Positions 8,375 to 17,905 are shown, counted from the stretch's first letter. The stretch is 64,000 nt of DNA from Mycolicibacterium confluentis (GCF_010729895.1 NZ_AP022612.1:1612001-1676000), one strand, 5' to 3'. Notes: a model not told the origin generated them from the sequence alone. Numbers and translations are program-made.

Positions 8375-9889
8375 GTGATCACCCTCGACCGGCTCGTCAA
8401 CGTGCTCGGTGGCTACGGGGTGGTGTCGCGCCTGGATGCGGTGCCACGTTCCACCGAACTGCGCAGCGTGGTGATCCCCGAACCCGGCGTCATCGGCGAT
8501 GTGGTGCTGGCGATCGGTGCCGCGAGCGTGGCCGAGGCGGTGTCCTGGGCGGCCGATGCCGGCGCGGCGGCCGTGCTGGTCCGCGCCGACGACGACGCCG
8601 ATCCGGTGGAGCCCAAGGTCGCGGTGCTGCGCGTCGACCCCACGGTGCCGTGGAGTGAGATGGCCGCCGTGGTCTACGGCCTGGTGCTCGAGGGACGTGA
8701 GACGGAGTCGGGACGGGGCCCCACGGACCTCTTCGCGCTGGCCGACAGCCTCGCCGATGCCATCGGGGGTCCGGTGGTGATCGAAGACCGGCGCAGCCAG
8801 GTGCTGGCGTATTCACGGATGCAGGCCGACGCCGACCCGGCGCGCGCACAGACGATTCTGGCCCGCCAGGCACCGCCCGGACTGCGGGCGCTGTTCGACA
8901 AGCTGGGCGTGACGGCCAAGCTCACGTCGTCCGACGAGCCGTTCTTCATCAAACCCGATCCGGCGCATGGGTTGTCGGGACGCATGGTGGTCGCCGCACG
9001 CGTCGGACGCGAACCGCTGGGGTCGGTGTGGGTCTCGTGTCCGCGGGCGCTGCGCGGTGCGGCGGCGCGGGCACTGTCCGACGGAGCGCGCACGGTCGCG
9101 CTGCACCTGCTGCGATCCCGCGCCAGCGCGGACCTGGAACGGCAGGTCGAGTCCGAGTCGGTGATCCGTCTGCTCGACGGCACCGCCGACGCGGCGACCG
9201 TCGCGAGCCGGATGGGCCTGCCGCCCGGGCCGCTGCGCGTGATCGCGGTGCGGCCCCGCGCCGAGGGGGAGTCGCACACCGCGCTGCTGGTGGCCTTCGA
9301 ACAGGCCACGGCCGGGTTCGGCTGGTCGAGGCCGGGGCGCAGCGCGGTCGCCGACACCACGGTGTACACCGTGCTGCCCACCGAGGCCGCCGATCAGGGT
9401 CGGGCGTGGGTGGCGGCCCTGAGCGCGGCGCTGCCGGAGTCGGCGACCGTGTGGGCGGGGATCAGCGCGCCGGCCGTTGTCGACGAATTGAGCACCGCGC
9501 GAAGCGAAGCCGACGAATGCTTGGCCCTGCACGAGGCCCGCGGCGGTGCGGTGCCGGCCTACGACGAATCGTGGGACGACATCCTGTTGCAGAGGCTGCG
9601 GGCCGCCGCGGGCTCAGGTCGTGGGCCGTCCCGGGGACCGGTGGCCGAACTGCAGCGCCACGACGAGGAGCACCGCACGCCGTTCGTCGCCACGCTGCGG
9701 GCCTGGCTTGAGGCGCAGGGAGATTCCGTGGCCGCGGCGTCGCGCCTGGGGGTGCATGAGAACACCGTGCGCAACCGCCTGCGGACCATCACGCGGGTGA
9801 CCCGGGTCGACCTCGGTGACCCGCAGAAACGCCTGGCGATGATGATCGAACTCGCCGCTGTGGAAAACCCACAATCTCCGCCTGCTTGA
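8375..9889 (+). CDS. PucR/CdaR-family transcriptional regulator
   Basis: A 504-residue regulator starting at GTG. The N-terminus (about 1-120) is a PurR-like sensor region; a GGDEF/GAF-like middle follows; the C-terminus has the PucR helix-turn-helix (SVAAASRLGVHENTVRNRL) near residues 450-480. PucR regulators typically control purine, amino-acid or polyamine catabolism from a neighbouring gene. The next gene on the same strand is an amine/amino-acid oxidase, so I infer that is the target. It could also influence the divergent uspABC operon. Confidence 0.88.
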   Translation: MITLDRLVNVLGGYGVVSRLDAVPRSTELRSVVIPEPGVIGDVVLAIGAASVAEAVSWAADAGAAAVLVRADDDADPVEPKVAVLRVDPTVPWSEMAAVVYGLVLEGRETESGRGPTDLFALADSLADAIGGPVVIEDRRSQVLAYSRMQADADPARAQTILARQAPPGLRALFDKLGVTAKLTSSDEPFFIKPDPAHGLSGRMVVAARVGREPLGSVWVSCPRALRGAAARALSDGARTVALHLLRSRASADLERQVESESVIRLLDGTADAATVASRMGLPPGPLRVIAVRPRAEGESHTALLVAFEQATAGFGWSRPGRSAVADTTVYTVLPTEAADQGRAWVAALSAALPESATVWAGISAPAVVDELSTARSEADECLALHEARGGAVPAYDESWDDILLQRLRAAAGSGRGPSRGPVAELQRHDEEHRTPFVATLRAWLEAQGDSVAAASRLGVHENTVRNRLRTITRVTRVDLGDPQKRLAMMIELAAVENPQSPPA

Positions 9890-9955
9890 CTGTCGCTTTA
9901 CCACACCAGAGTGCTGTCATCGGGGGCGATGATGGTCACAGAAGGGAGGTGTGCG

Positions 9956-11212
9956 GTGACGGATCGCATAGACGGGGGGCCACGGTCGGTGGTCGTCGTG
10001 GGTGCAGGCATCGTCGGCCTGTCCACCGCGTGGTTCCTGCAGGAGCGGGGGGTCGACGTGACGGTCGTCGACCGCGAGGGGGTGGGCGCCGGTGCGTCCT
10101 GGGGTAACGCGGGGTGGATCGCCCCCGCGCTGGCGATCCCGCTGAACCAGCCTGCGGTGCTCCGCTACGGCCTGGCATCGCTGTTGAACCCCACTGCACC
10201 GCTGCGCATTTCGCCGAAACCGGATGTGGGGCGGGCTCGGTTCCTCGCCAAGTTCGCCAGCAACTGCCGGCACGCGAAGGCGCGCGAGGTGGTACGGGCC
10301 AACCTGCCGATGAACGAAGAGTGCTTCGAGGCGTTCGACGTGCTGACGGGCAACGGCGTCGACGTGCCCCGCACCGAGACGGCGATCACCGCACTGTTCC
10401 GCGACGGGCGCGACGCCGACGTGCTGCGCCACGAGCTCGCGGATATGCGGGCCGAGGGACAGCAGATTGATGTCACCGAACTCACCGGAGATGCACTGCG
10501 GGAACAGGTTCCGTTGGCCGGTCCCGCGGCCACTGTGGGATTGGCCGTGGAGAATCAGCGGTTCGTCGATCCGGGCCGGTTCGTGACGGCTCTCGGCGAC
10601 GCGGTTGTCGAACGGGGCGCGAGCCTGCACAGATTCCGGGTCGTCGACATCGCCAAGCACCACGACGGAGTCATGGTCAAGGGCAGCGGTGGTGAGTTCC
10701 TGATTGCTGGCGCCGCCGTCGTCGCGACCGGGGCGTGGCTTCCCGGCCTCACGCGACGCTGGCGCCGCACCTGGGTCGAGGCTGGCCGTGGTTACTCGTT
10801 CACGGTGCCCACCGAGCGACCCGTGCTCGGTCCGATCTATCTGCCCACCGTGCGTGTCGCGTGCACGCCGTACCAGGGCGGACTGCGGGTGGCCGGGACC
10901 ATGGAGTTCCGCGACGCCGACGATCCGGTGGTGCCCGCACGGGTCCGCGCGATCGCGTCGTCGGCCGCGACGATGCTCGACGGCGTCCGGTGGGACGAGA
11001 TGCGTGACGTCTGGGTCGGGCCGCGCCCGGTCAGCGCCGACGGTCTGCCCTACATCGGCGAACTCGGTGATCGCGTGTACGTCGCTGGCGGTCACGGCAT
11101 GTGGGGATTCGCGCACGGCCCCATCACGGGCCGACTGCTGACCGAGCAGATCACCACCGGCAAGCAACCCGAGGCGCTGGCGCCTTTCGACCCCCATCGT
11201 TCGGGACGCTAG
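9956..11212 (+). CDS. FAD-dependent D-amino acid dehydrogenase/oxidase (DadA-like)
   Basis: A 418-residue DAO-family flavoprotein. The dinucleotide-binding motif VVVVGAGIVGLSTAWFLQ lies near residues 12-29, followed by GAGASWGNAGWI. The C-terminal FAD-contact region reads ADGLPYIGEL and GGHGMWGFAHGP. GTG 9956 is chosen because GGGAGG sits 6-10 bases upstream; ATGs at 9929/9932 lack this. It would oxidatively deaminate a D-amino acid, glycine derivative or secondary amine. The upstream PucR gene is probably its regulator. The substrate is not determinable here. Confidence 0.87.
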   Translation: MTDRIDGGPRSVVVVGAGIVGLSTAWFLQERGVDVTVVDREGVGAGASWGNAGWIAPALAIPLNQPAVLRYGLASLLNPTAPLRISPKPDVGRARFLAKFASNCRHAKAREVVRANLPMNEECFEAFDVLTGNGVDVPRTETAITALFRDGRDADVLRHELADMRAEGQQIDVTELTGDALREQVPLAGPAATVGLAVENQRFVDPGRFVTALGDAVVERGASLHRFRVVDIAKHHDGVMVKGSGGEFLIAGAAVVATGAWLPGLTRRWRRTWVEAGRGYSFTVPTERPVLGPIYLPTVRVACTPYQGGLRVAGTMEFRDADDPVVPARVRAIASSAATMLDGVRWDEMRDVWVGPRPVSADGLPYIGELGDRVYVAGGHGMWGFAHGPITGRLLTEQITTGKQPEALAPFDPHRSGR

Positions 11213-11299
11213 AGCGTCCCATCCCAGGTCGTCAGGGGCGGAGCGGTTCCTTCGAGCCCGCCCCTGGCGACGACTCTTTTCACAGACCAGGAGATGACA

Positions 11300-11752
11300 A
11301 TGACTGTTGCACAACGTATGTGGCTCACCCCCGTGGCTCGGCAGCGGCTCGAGGAGGAGCTCGCGACGCTCAAGAAGTGGACCGCCGAGACCTCGGAAGC
11401 GGACGACAGCAACGCAGTCGCGGTGCGGCGCGCGCAGCAGGGCCGCATCCAGGAGATCCACGAACTGCTGGTCAACGCGGTCGTGGGGGAGGACCCGCCC
11501 AATGACGGTGTCGCCGAACCCGGCATGGTGCTGACCGTGCACTTCGGCGACCCCGCGGACACCGAGACCTTCCTGCTGGGCGTACGCGGGGCGGACTACG
11601 GCGACATCGAGGTGTACTCGATGAGCTCGCCGCTGGGTGCGGCGATCGACGGTGCCCGCGTCGGGGAGGCCCGGCACTATGAGTTGCCCAACGGCGCCAC
11701 CCAGGAGGTCACGCTGGTGCGTGCGGTTCCCTACGGCCTGCACGAGCACTAA
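11300..11752 (+). CDS. GreA/GreB-like RNA polymerase secondary-channel factor
   Basis: A 150-residue protein. The N-terminal half is a coiled-coil-like helix pair (MWLTPVARQRLEEELATLKK ... RIQEIHELLVNA), the C-terminal half the FKBP-like domain (GDIEVYSMSSPLGAAIDGAR). This is the Gre fold and resembles the mycobacterial Rv3788-type paralogue rather than canonical GreA. Rv3788-like proteins are reported to inhibit transcription rather than rescue arrested complexes. ATG 11300 lies 6 bases after AGGAG; the ATG at 11294 abuts that motif. Confidence 0.82.
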   Translation: MTVAQRMWLTPVARQRLEEELATLKKWTAETSEADDSNAVAVRRAQQGRIQEIHELLVNAVVGEDPPNDGVAEPGMVLTVHFGDPADTETFLLGVRGADYGDIEVYSMSSPLGAAIDGARVGEARHYELPNGATQEVTLVRAVPYGLHEH

Positions 11753-11784
11753 CCTGCCCTCAGCCCCCACCGCAGTTCTTAGGG

Positions 11785-11843
11785 CGAGCGCCCGTGTCTG
11801 TACGTTGACACGCCGCAATCCGCGTACAAAGTGGGGCTCTCGC
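11785..11843. repeat. Imperfect palindromic intergenic element A
   Basis: Left arm 11785-11803 (CGAGCGCCCGTGTCTGTAC) pairs imperfectly with right arm 11824-11841 or so (GTACAAAGTGGGGCTCTCG); about 14 of 19 positions match. The layout CGAGCG...GTAC...GTAC...CTCG is shared with the element at 12001-12058, so this is a decayed copy of the same palindromic repeat. It may act as a terminator for the Gre-like gene. Confidence 0.55.
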
Positions 11844-11880
11844 GGAACAGGGGACGGGCGCTCGCGGAAGCCCGGACGGC

Positions 11881-11975
11881 TCGCGGGTGCCCAGGTCGCT
11901 CGCGGGTGCCCGGGTCGCTCGCGGGTGCCCGGGTCGCTCGCGGGTGCCCGGGTCGCTCGCGGGTGCCCGGGTCGC
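11881..11975. repeat. Tandem repeat, 5 x 19 bp
   Basis: Five adjacent 19-bp units, TCGCGGGTGCCCGGGTCGC, begin at 11881, 11900, 11919, 11938 and 11957. Only the first differs (A for G at one position). A degenerate unit lies just upstream at about 11861-11880. Near-identity suggests recent expansion by slippage. The block is in the gap between the Gre-like gene and tldD and is not translated in any convincing gene. Confidence 0.9.
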
Positions 11976-12000
11976 CGGCGAGCGTCCCCTTTCTGGCCGG

Positions 12001-12058
12001 CGAGCGTGCGGGTTGGTACAGCAGATCCCGGCGTTTCGCGTACCAACACGCCCGCTCG
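12001..12058. repeat. Palindromic intergenic element B
   Basis: Arms CGAGCGTGCGGGTTGGTA (12001-12018) and TACCAACACGCCCGCTCG (12041-12058) are complementary at 16 of 18 positions around a 22-bp centre. It would form a strong cruciform or RNA hairpin. It sits between the 19-bp and 23-bp tandem blocks and resembles element A. Confidence 0.8.
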
Positions 12059-12119
12059 CGGGGGATGGCCCGGCCCGCTCGCGGGGGATGGCCCAGCCCG
12101 TTCGCGGGGGATGGCCCGG
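12051..12119. repeat. Tandem repeat, 3 x 23 bp
   Basis: Three 23-bp units start at 12051, 12074 and 12097, each CCCGCTCGCGGGGGATGGCC plus three bases, with single differences, and a fourth broken unit follows at 12120. The first unit overlaps the right arm of palindrome B. The array ends about 50 bp before the tldD start, so copy number could affect the tldD leader. Confidence 0.88.
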
Positions 12120-12172
12120 CCCGCTCGTGAGGGCACCCCACGCCGCGAGCACGGTGGGGGTTTGCCGCTACG

Positions 12173-13699
12173 GTGATCCCTGTGACGCCACGCCATGAAG
12201 TCGATCCAGATTTCCTCGCCCTCCCGCGCCACGACCTGGCCGAAGCCGCACTGAGCGCAGCCCAGGCCGTGGGCGCGAGCTATGCCGATCTGCGCATCCA
12301 CCGGATCTCCACCGAGGTCGTGCACATGCGCGACGGCGAGTTGGAGAGCGCGGGGGTCGCGCGCGAGATCGGTGTGGCCGTTCGGGTGATCGTCGACGGC
12401 ACCTGGGGATTCGCCTCCAACGCCGAACTGTCACCGCAGGTGGCAGCCGACACCGCGCGCCGGGCCGTCGCGGTGGCCCGCGCCCTGGCCCCGCTGAACA
12501 CCGAGCGCATCGAGTTGGCGCCCGAGCCCGCGTACACCGACGTCACCTGGGTGTCGAGCTACCAGATCGACCCCTTCGACGTGCCCACCGCGGACAAGAT
12601 CGCGGTGCTGGGCGAGTACTCCGGCCGGTTGCTGGCCTCCGATGGGGTCGACCACGTCTCGGCCGCGTTGAACTGCGTCAAGGAGCAGACGTTCTACGCC
12701 GACACGTTCGGTTCGAGGATCACTCAGCAGCGGGTCCGGCTGCAACCGGTGTTGGACGCCGTCGCGGTCGACGCCGCGTCGGGCACATTCGAGTCGATGC
12801 GCACCCTCGCCCCGCCCACCGGACGCGGCTGGGAGGTCGTGGCCTCCGACGACGTGTGGGACTGGAGCACCGAACTCGCACAGATCCCCGATCTGCTGGC
12901 CGAGAAGGTCAAGGCCCCCAGCGTCGTCGCGGGCCCGACGGACCTCGTGATCGATCCCACCAACCTGTGGCTGACCATCCACGAATCCATCGGCCACGCC
13001 ACCGAATACGACCGCGCGATCGGCTACGAGGCCGCCTATGCCGGCACGTCGTTCGCCACCCCGGACAGGCTGGGCAGCATGCGCTACGGGTCGCCGGTCA
13101 TGACCGTGACCGCCGACCGCACCGTCGAACACGGTCTGGCCACCATCGGTTTCGACGACGAGGGCGTGGCCGCGCAGAGCTGGGATCTGGTGCGCGACGG
13201 CGTCTTCGTCGGCTATCAGCTGGACCGGGTGTTCGCGCCGCGGTTGGGGCTGTCCCGGTCCAACGGCTGCTCGTACGCTGACTCGCCGCACCACGTGCCG
13301 ATCCAACGGATGGCCAACGTGAGCCTGCAACCGGCCGCCGAGGACATCTCCACCGAGGACCTGATCAGCCGCGTGTCCGACGGCATCTACATCGTCGGCG
13401 ACAAGTCGTGGTCAATCGACATGCAGCGCTACAACTTCCAGTTCACCGGGCAGCGGTTCTTCCGCATCAAGGACGGCCGCGTCGACGGTCAGCTTCGCGA
13501 CGTCGCCTATCAGGCCACCACCACCGACTTCTGGAACTCGATGGAGGCCGTCGGCGGGCCGTCGACATGGCGCCTCGGCGGGGCGTTCAACTGCGGTAAG
13601 GCGCAGCCCGGTCAGGTCGCCGCGGTCAGCCACGGCTGCCCGTCGGCGCTGTTCCGGGGCGTCAACGTGCTCAACACGCGTGAGGAGGGCGGCCGATGA
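12173..13699 (+). CDS. tldD: TldD-family metalloprotease
   Basis: A 508-residue TldD/PmbA-family protein. The zinc motif HESIGH (HExxxH, H270, E271, H275) identifies the catalytic TldD member. In characterised systems TldD and TldE form a heterodimeric protease that degrades unfolded or modified peptides, matures microcins and helps destroy the CcdA antitoxin. GTG 12173 is the first start in frame; GTG 12182 is an alternative, and neither has a strong ribosome-binding site. tldE overlaps its end by 4 bp. The position after uspABC matches Rv2315c as I remember it. Confidence 0.92.
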   Translation: MIPVTPRHEVDPDFLALPRHDLAEAALSAAQAVGASYADLRIHRISTEVVHMRDGELESAGVAREIGVAVRVIVDGTWGFASNAELSPQVAADTARRAVAVARALAPLNTERIELAPEPAYTDVTWVSSYQIDPFDVPTADKIAVLGEYSGRLLASDGVDHVSAALNCVKEQTFYADTFGSRITQQRVRLQPVLDAVAVDAASGTFESMRTLAPPTGRGWEVVASDDVWDWSTELAQIPDLLAEKVKAPSVVAGPTDLVIDPTNLWLTIHESIGHATEYDRAIGYEAAYAGTSFATPDRLGSMRYGSPVMTVTADRTVEHGLATIGFDDEGVAAQSWDLVRDGVFVGYQLDRVFAPRLGLSRSNGCSYADSPHHVPIQRMANVSLQPAAEDISTEDLISRVSDGIYIVGDKSWSIDMQRYNFQFTGQRFFRIKDGRVDGQLRDVAYQATTTDFWNSMEAVGGPSTWRLGGAFNCGKAQPGQVAAVSHGCPSALFRGVNVLNTREEGGR

Positions 13700-15069
13700 T
13701 CCCGGCTCAGCAGGCCATCGATCTGGTGCTCGCCGAGGCCGCGCGCGCAGGCGGCGCGGACGAGACCATCGTGATCGTGTCCGACACGGCCGAGGCCTCG
13801 CTGCGGTGGGCGAACAACTCCATGACCACCAACGGCGAGTCGGTGCAGCGCAACACGACCGTGGTGTCGATCGTGCGGTCGGGTGACACCGCGCGGGTCG
13901 GGTCGCTGCACTCGACCGAAGTCGATCCCGAGGCGATCCCCGCGTTGGTCCGGGCGTCGCAGCAGGCCGCGCGCTCAGCGCCCGAGGCCCGCGATGCCTT
14001 CCCGCTGCTCACCGGCAGCGGTGAGGCCGCCGACTGGGACGCCGCCGCTGCGACGACCGGCGCCGAGGCGTTCGGCGGCGTGGCCACCGCGCTGAACCAC
14101 GGGTTCCAGGGCTCCGACACCCTCTATGGGTTCGCCCATCACATCGTCGACACCACCTACTTGGCGACCTCGACCGGAATCCGGCGGCGGTTCACCCAGC
14201 CCACGGGTTCGGTCGAGATCAACGCCAAGCGCGACACCGCGAGCGCGTGGGCCGGCACCACGACCCCGTGGTTCACCGATGTACCGGTCGACGCGATGCT
14301 CGCCGAGTTGTCGATGCGCCTGGACTGGTCCCAGCGCACCGTGGAACTGCCCGCGGGCCGCTACGAGACGATCATGCCGCCGTCGACCGTGGCCGACATG
14401 ATGATCTACCTCGGCTGGACCATGGAGGGCCGCGGTGCGCAGGAGGGTCGCACGGCGTTGTCGGCGCCCGGTGGCGGCACTCGCGTCGGCGAGCGCCTGG
14501 GTGAGCTGGGGTTGACGTTGTACTCCGATCCGAGTGCGCCGGGCCTGGAGTGCTCGCCGTTCGTGTCGGTGGGCAGTTCGTCGGAGACCGTGTCGGTGTT
14601 CGACAACGGGCTGGATGTCGGTCGGGTGGACTGGATTCGGGACGGCGTGATCAACGCGCTGGCCTACCCGCGTGCGGCGGCCGCCGAGTTCGACGTGCCC
14701 GTGTCGGTCCCGTGCTCCAACTTCCTGATGACCGGCGGCACAGGCGAATTGGCTGACCTCGTGGCGTCCACCGAGCGGGGCCTGCTGCTCACCACGCTGT
14801 GGTACATCCGCGAGGTCGACCCGACCACGCTGCTGTTGACCGGATTGACCCGTGACGGCGTCTATCTCGTCGAGGACGGCGAGGTGACCGCCGCGGTCAA
14901 CAACTTCCGGTTCAACGAGAGCCCGCTGGATCTGCTGCGCCGCGCCACCGAGGCGGGACGCAGCGAGATCACGCTGCCCCGCGAGTGGGGCGACTGGGCC
15001 AAGCGCGCGCAGATGCCGTCGCTGCGGATCCCGGACTTCCACATGTCCTCGGTGAGCCAGGCGCAGTGA
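13696..15069 (+). CDS. tldE: TldE/PmbA-family protein, partner of TldD
   Basis: A 457-residue PmbA/TldE homologue lacking the HExxxH motif, as expected of the non-catalytic partner. The typical C-terminal core is present ([20 protein letters not shown]). Its ATG overlaps the tldD stop (ATGA), so the two subunits are made together. The pair corresponds to Rv2315c/Rv2314c in my recollection. It ends 10 bp from the convergent serine hydrolase. Confidence 0.9.
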   Translation: MIPAQQAIDLVLAEAARAGGADETIVIVSDTAEASLRWANNSMTTNGESVQRNTTVVSIVRSGDTARVGSLHSTEVDPEAIPALVRASQQAARSAPEARDAFPLLTGSGEAADWDAAAATTGAEAFGGVATALNHGFQGSDTLYGFAHHIVDTTYLATSTGIRRRFTQPTGSVEINAKRDTASAWAGTTTPWFTDVPVDAMLAELSMRLDWSQRTVELPAGRYETIMPPSTVADMMIYLGWTMEGRGAQEGRTALSAPGGGTRVGERLGELGLTLYSDPSAPGLECSPFVSVGSSSETVSVFDNGLDVGRVDWIRDGVINALAYPRAAAAEFDVPVSVPCSNFLMTGGTGELADLVASTERGLLLTTLWYIREVDPTTLLLTGLTRDGVYLVEDGEVTAAVNNFRFNESPLDLLRRATEAGRSEITLPREWGDWAKRAQMPSLRIPDFHMSSVSQAQ

Positions 15070-15079
15070 CCCTGCCTGC

Positions 15080-16285
15080 TCAGTGCGTGAGGTCCAGGCC
15101 CGCGTAGACCTGGTCCAGCACGGTGGGCAGCAGCGCGTTCGCGGTGGTCTGCCCGTCCGGTGACAGCGTGAGGTTGGTCCAGATCACCAGCGTCACATCG
15201 TTGTCCGCGTCATGGCCCATAAAGGAGTTGAATCCCGGCATCTCGCCGCCGTGGTAGTACATCGAGGCGTCGGGGCTGTACCTCTGATACGAGATGCCGT
15301 AGCCGTACTGCTGCCAGTCGGGCTGGTCCGGGTCCTCCGGTTGCAGGCTGTCGCGCCATTGGCGTTGGTAATCGGGGTCGAACACGCCGCCTGTCACCAA
15401 CGCGCGCATCCAGGTGGCCAGGTCGTTGGCCGTGGAGATCGCGCCGCCCGCCGCCGTGGCGTACGACGAGTTCTGGTGGGTGTAGTCGATCGGCTTGAGC
15501 TTCCCGGATTCCGCAGCAGCGGACATCTCGGCCGGGTAGTCCTCATCGACCATGGCGTACAACGTCTTTCCGTACATGTACCCGTGCGAGTACGGCTCCG
15601 GCAGCGCGGTGTCATCAGCGGCAGGAAGGCTGGTGTTGCGCAGGTCCAGCGGTTCGAAAAGGCGGGACTCGAACTGCCGCGCCAGGGGACGTCGGCCCGC
15701 CCGTTCGGCGGCCAGTCCCAGCAGCGCGTAGTTGGTGTTGCAGTACTCGTATTCGCTGTCGGGCCGGGCGTCCGGGGGATGGGCGAACGCGATCGCCAGC
15801 ACCTCCTGTGGGGTCCACGCCTTTGCCGGACGCGCATCGAGTTGCTTCGACAGCCCGGGGTCGTTGGTGTAGCAGTAGAGCCCGCTGCGCATCTTCAGCA
15901 GATCCGACAGCGTGATGGAGGAACCATTCGGCACGTTCGGGACGTAGTCGGAGATCGGGTCGTCGAGTCGAAGCGCGCCGTCCTGAGCCAGCAGCACCGT
16001 CAGCGCGGCGGTCATGGTCTTGGTGTTCGACGCGATGCGGAAGTGCGTGTCCGGTGTCGGTGGTGAATCAACGCCCAACTGCGTCGTCCCGACGGCGGCC
16101 GTGAACGTGCCCTGCGGTGTGCGCAGCAGGACCAGGGCGCCGGGGACGTGCAGCTTGCCGGCAGCCGTCTCGACGGCCTTCTGGAACTCCGCTGCGTCGA
16201 GGTGGTTCAGCGCGTCAGATTCGCGCGCCGTACACCCGGACAATGCGACTACGCACGCCAACAGCATGCACCCTGCGACCTTCAT
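15080..16285 (-). CDS. Serine beta-lactamase-like hydrolase lipoprotein
   Basis: A 401-residue class C beta-lactamase/esterase-fold protein. ATG 16285 gives MKVAGCMLLACVVALSGC, a lipoprotein signal with lipobox LSGC (C18). Catalytic motifs are visible: SNTK (S86-K89, the SxxK motif), YCN (Y181-N183, the YxN motif) and YHGG near residue 357. It should be a membrane-anchored penicillin-binding-protein-like peptidase, esterase or lactamase facing outward. Motifs alone do not separate D,D-peptidase from esterase. It is monocistronic and convergent with tldE. Confidence 0.85.
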   Translation of the reverse strand: MKVAGCMLLACVVALSGCTARESDALNHLDAAEFQKAVETAAGKLHVPGALVLLRTPQGTFTAAVGTTQLGVDSPPTPDTHFRIASNTKTMTAALTVLLAQDGALRLDDPISDYVPNVPNGSSITLSDLLKMRSGLYCYTNDPGLSKQLDARPAKAWTPQEVLAIAFAHPPDARPDSEYEYCNTNYALLGLAAERAGRRPLARQFESRLFEPLDLRNTSLPAADDTALPEPYSHGYMYGKTLYAMVDEDYPAEMSAAAESGKLKPIDYTHQNSSYATAAGGAISTANDLATWMRALVTGGVFDPDYQRQWRDSLQPEDPDQPDWQQYGYGISYQRYSPDASMYYHGGEMPGFNSFMGHDADNDVTLVIWTNLTLSPDGQTTANALLPTVLDQVYAGLDLTH

Positions 16286-16436
16286 CACCACATCCTGCCA
16301 GGATTCCGACAAGATCCCGCCAAAGTGGCCCCAACTCGACTCTGCTGGATGAAAACCCTTGCCGATGCCTGTTGGTCCATGCATACCGCCGCGAAAAACA
16401 CGGCGGGCCAACGCACAACGAGGTGGGTGAATCTCA

Positions 16437-16700
16437 ATGTTCAACATCGACAACGCCAGGATCGCCTCGGTGGCCGCTGGTGCACTGGCCGTGGTGGGCC
16501 TGGGATTCGCTGCCCCGGCCCTGGCCGACAGCGTGCGCTCCGATGCAGACGCACTGTCCACCGTGATCGGTGTGAACGCACCGACCTACGAGTTCGAGGA
16601 CTTCGGGGTCCTGCACGACCGCGGACAGCGGGTCGGCATCAAGGGCCCGGGCTTCGAACCCGTGCGACCGACCATCCGACGGACCGCCGAAGGACGCTGA
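16437..16700 (+). CDS. Small secreted protein of unknown function
   Basis: An 87-residue protein with a Sec signal peptide: hydrophobic core VAAGALAVVGLGFAAPALA and a likely cleavage after ALA near residue 30. The mature part is about 57 residues (DSVRSDADALSTVIG...), without cysteines or a motif I know. It is divergent from the serine hydrolase and followed by a strong terminator, so it is an independent transcript. I do not recognise it. Confidence 0.7.
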   Translation: MFNIDNARIASVAAGALAVVGLGFAAPALADSVRSDADALSTVIGVNAPTYEFEDFGVLHDRGQRVGIKGPGFEPVRPTIRRTAEGR

Positions 16701-16740
16701 GCGCAGGGTCGGCACGCGCCCCTGAGGGGCCTGCGCCGCC

Positions 16741-16776
16741 AGAAGGGCACCCCGCTCGGGGTGCCCTTCTCGTTTG
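16741..16776 (+). terminator. Rho-independent-type terminator
   Basis: AGAAGGGCACCCC (16741-16753), loop GCTC, then GGGGTGCCCTTCT, followed by CGTTTG. The 13-bp perfect stem 40 bp after the small secreted gene is a clear hairpin terminator, though the T-run is short, as is usual in mycobacteria. It could also serve the convergent operon ending at 16873. Confidence 0.8.
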
Positions 16777-16872
16777 CCCGGCTACGCGCGACTGGGTCTC
16801 GGGGCGGACGGAACTGCGGCTTTGTGCCCTTGCGTCCGATCGTCGGACCGGCCTCTGACGGTCGCTGACCTC

Positions 16873-17904
16873 TCAGCGCCCGCGCAGCAGATCCAACACC
16901 GCGTCGACGTCCTGCTCGCTGGTCGCCCACGAGCACACGAACCGGTACACCGGTGCCAGTGCATCGGGTTGGTGGATCGCGAACTGCGATCGGACCGCGG
17001 TCAGCGCCTCGGCGTCGAGCTTCACGAACACCTCGTTGGCCTCGGTCGCGGTGGCCAAGGAGAATCCCAACTCCGTGAGGCCCGTGCTGAGGCGAGCGGC
17101 CATCGCATTCGCGTGCGCGGCGCTCTGCAGCCACACCCCGTCCGACAGCATCGCCGAGAACTGCGCCGACACGTACCGGTGTTTGCTCGCCAGATGCCCG
17201 ATCTGCTTCTGCACGAACTGAATTCCCTCGAACTGGTCGGGTCTGCGGACCAGCAGTGCGTCACCGAACAACATGCCGTTCTTGGTGCCGCCCACCGTGA
17301 CGATGTCGGCGTCCCCGATCGCCTCGGCGGGCGAGACTCCCAACGCTGCAATGGCATTGGCGATCCGCGAGCCGTCGACGTGAACCAGCAGATCCAGCGA
17401 GTGTGCGTGGTCGATGAACTCCGAGAGTTCCGCGGCCGGCCAGACGCGGCCGTTCTCGGTGGACTGCGTGACGGTGACGATGCGCGGCTGGGAGTGGTGG
17501 ACCTCGCCGCGACGCACGACGCGGGCGTCGAGCTCGGCGGGGGAGATGATGCCGTCGTCGCTGGGCAGCCTGGTCAGCTGAGCGCCGGAGAGCCGCACCG
17601 GCCCGCCAGCCTCGTCGAGCAGGGAGTGCGCGACGTCGCTGCACAGGATCTCGTGCCACGGCCGCACCGCGGCGGCCAGCGCGATGACGTTGGCCGCGGT
17701 GCCGGTGAACGCGAACAGCACGTCGGCGTCCGGGGCGGCGAAAACCCCGCGCAGCACGTCCGCGGCGCGCTCGGTGATCGGGTCGTTGCCGTAGGACGGG
17801 GCGTACCCGTCGTTGGCGGACGCGATCGCCTCGAGTGCGCGCGGATGTGCCGGCGCGGCGTTGTCCGAGGCGAACGCGGAGGAGGGAGCCACGTTCGCCA
17901 TCAT
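16873..17904 (-). CDS. ltaE: Low-specificity L-threonine aldolase (PLP-dependent)
   Basis: A 343-residue fold-type I PLP enzyme of the beta-eliminating lyase/threonine aldolase family. The PLP lysine lies in TVGGTKNGML; upstream HVDGSRIANA contains the PLP-contacting aspartate-region residues. It would cleave threonine or allo-threonine, or other beta-hydroxy amino acids, to glycine and an aldehyde. ATG 17904 lies 1 bp after the hyuB stop, so it is the last gene of the MFS-hyuA-hyuB operon, suggesting the operon handles an amino-acid-related substrate. Confidence 0.85.
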   Translation of the reverse strand: MMANVAPSSAFASDNAAPAHPRALEAIASANDGYAPSYGNDPITERAADVLRGVFAAPDADVLFAFTGTAANVIALAAAVRPWHEILCSDVAHSLLDEAGGPVRLSGAQLTRLPSDDGIISPAELDARVVRRGEVHHSQPRIVTVTQSTENGRVWPAAELSEFIDHAHSLDLLVHVDGSRIANAIAALGVSPAEAIGDADIVTVGGTKNGMLFGDALLVRRPDQFEGIQFVQKQIGHLASKHRYVSAQFSAMLSDGVWLQSAAHANAMAARLSTGLTELGFSLATATEANEVFVKLDAEALTAVRSQFAIHQPDALAPVYRFVCSWATSEQDVDAVLDLLRGR

Positions 17905-17905
17905 G

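Noticed and set aside
11881..12119. Possible CRISPR array
   Set aside because: The units are directly adjacent with no variable spacers, and no cas genes are near.
11760..12150. Frames in the repeat block that read as repetitive Ala-Gly-Arg peptides on both strands
   Set aside because: They follow only from the 19- and 23-bp DNA repeats; there is no ribosome-binding site or non-repeat domain.
9917..12325. An 802-codon minus-strand open frame across the FAD oxidase, Gre-like gene and repeat block
   Set aside because: It crosses intergenic tandem repeats and two real genes; its sequence is low-complexity Arg/Gly/Ala/His of shadow type.
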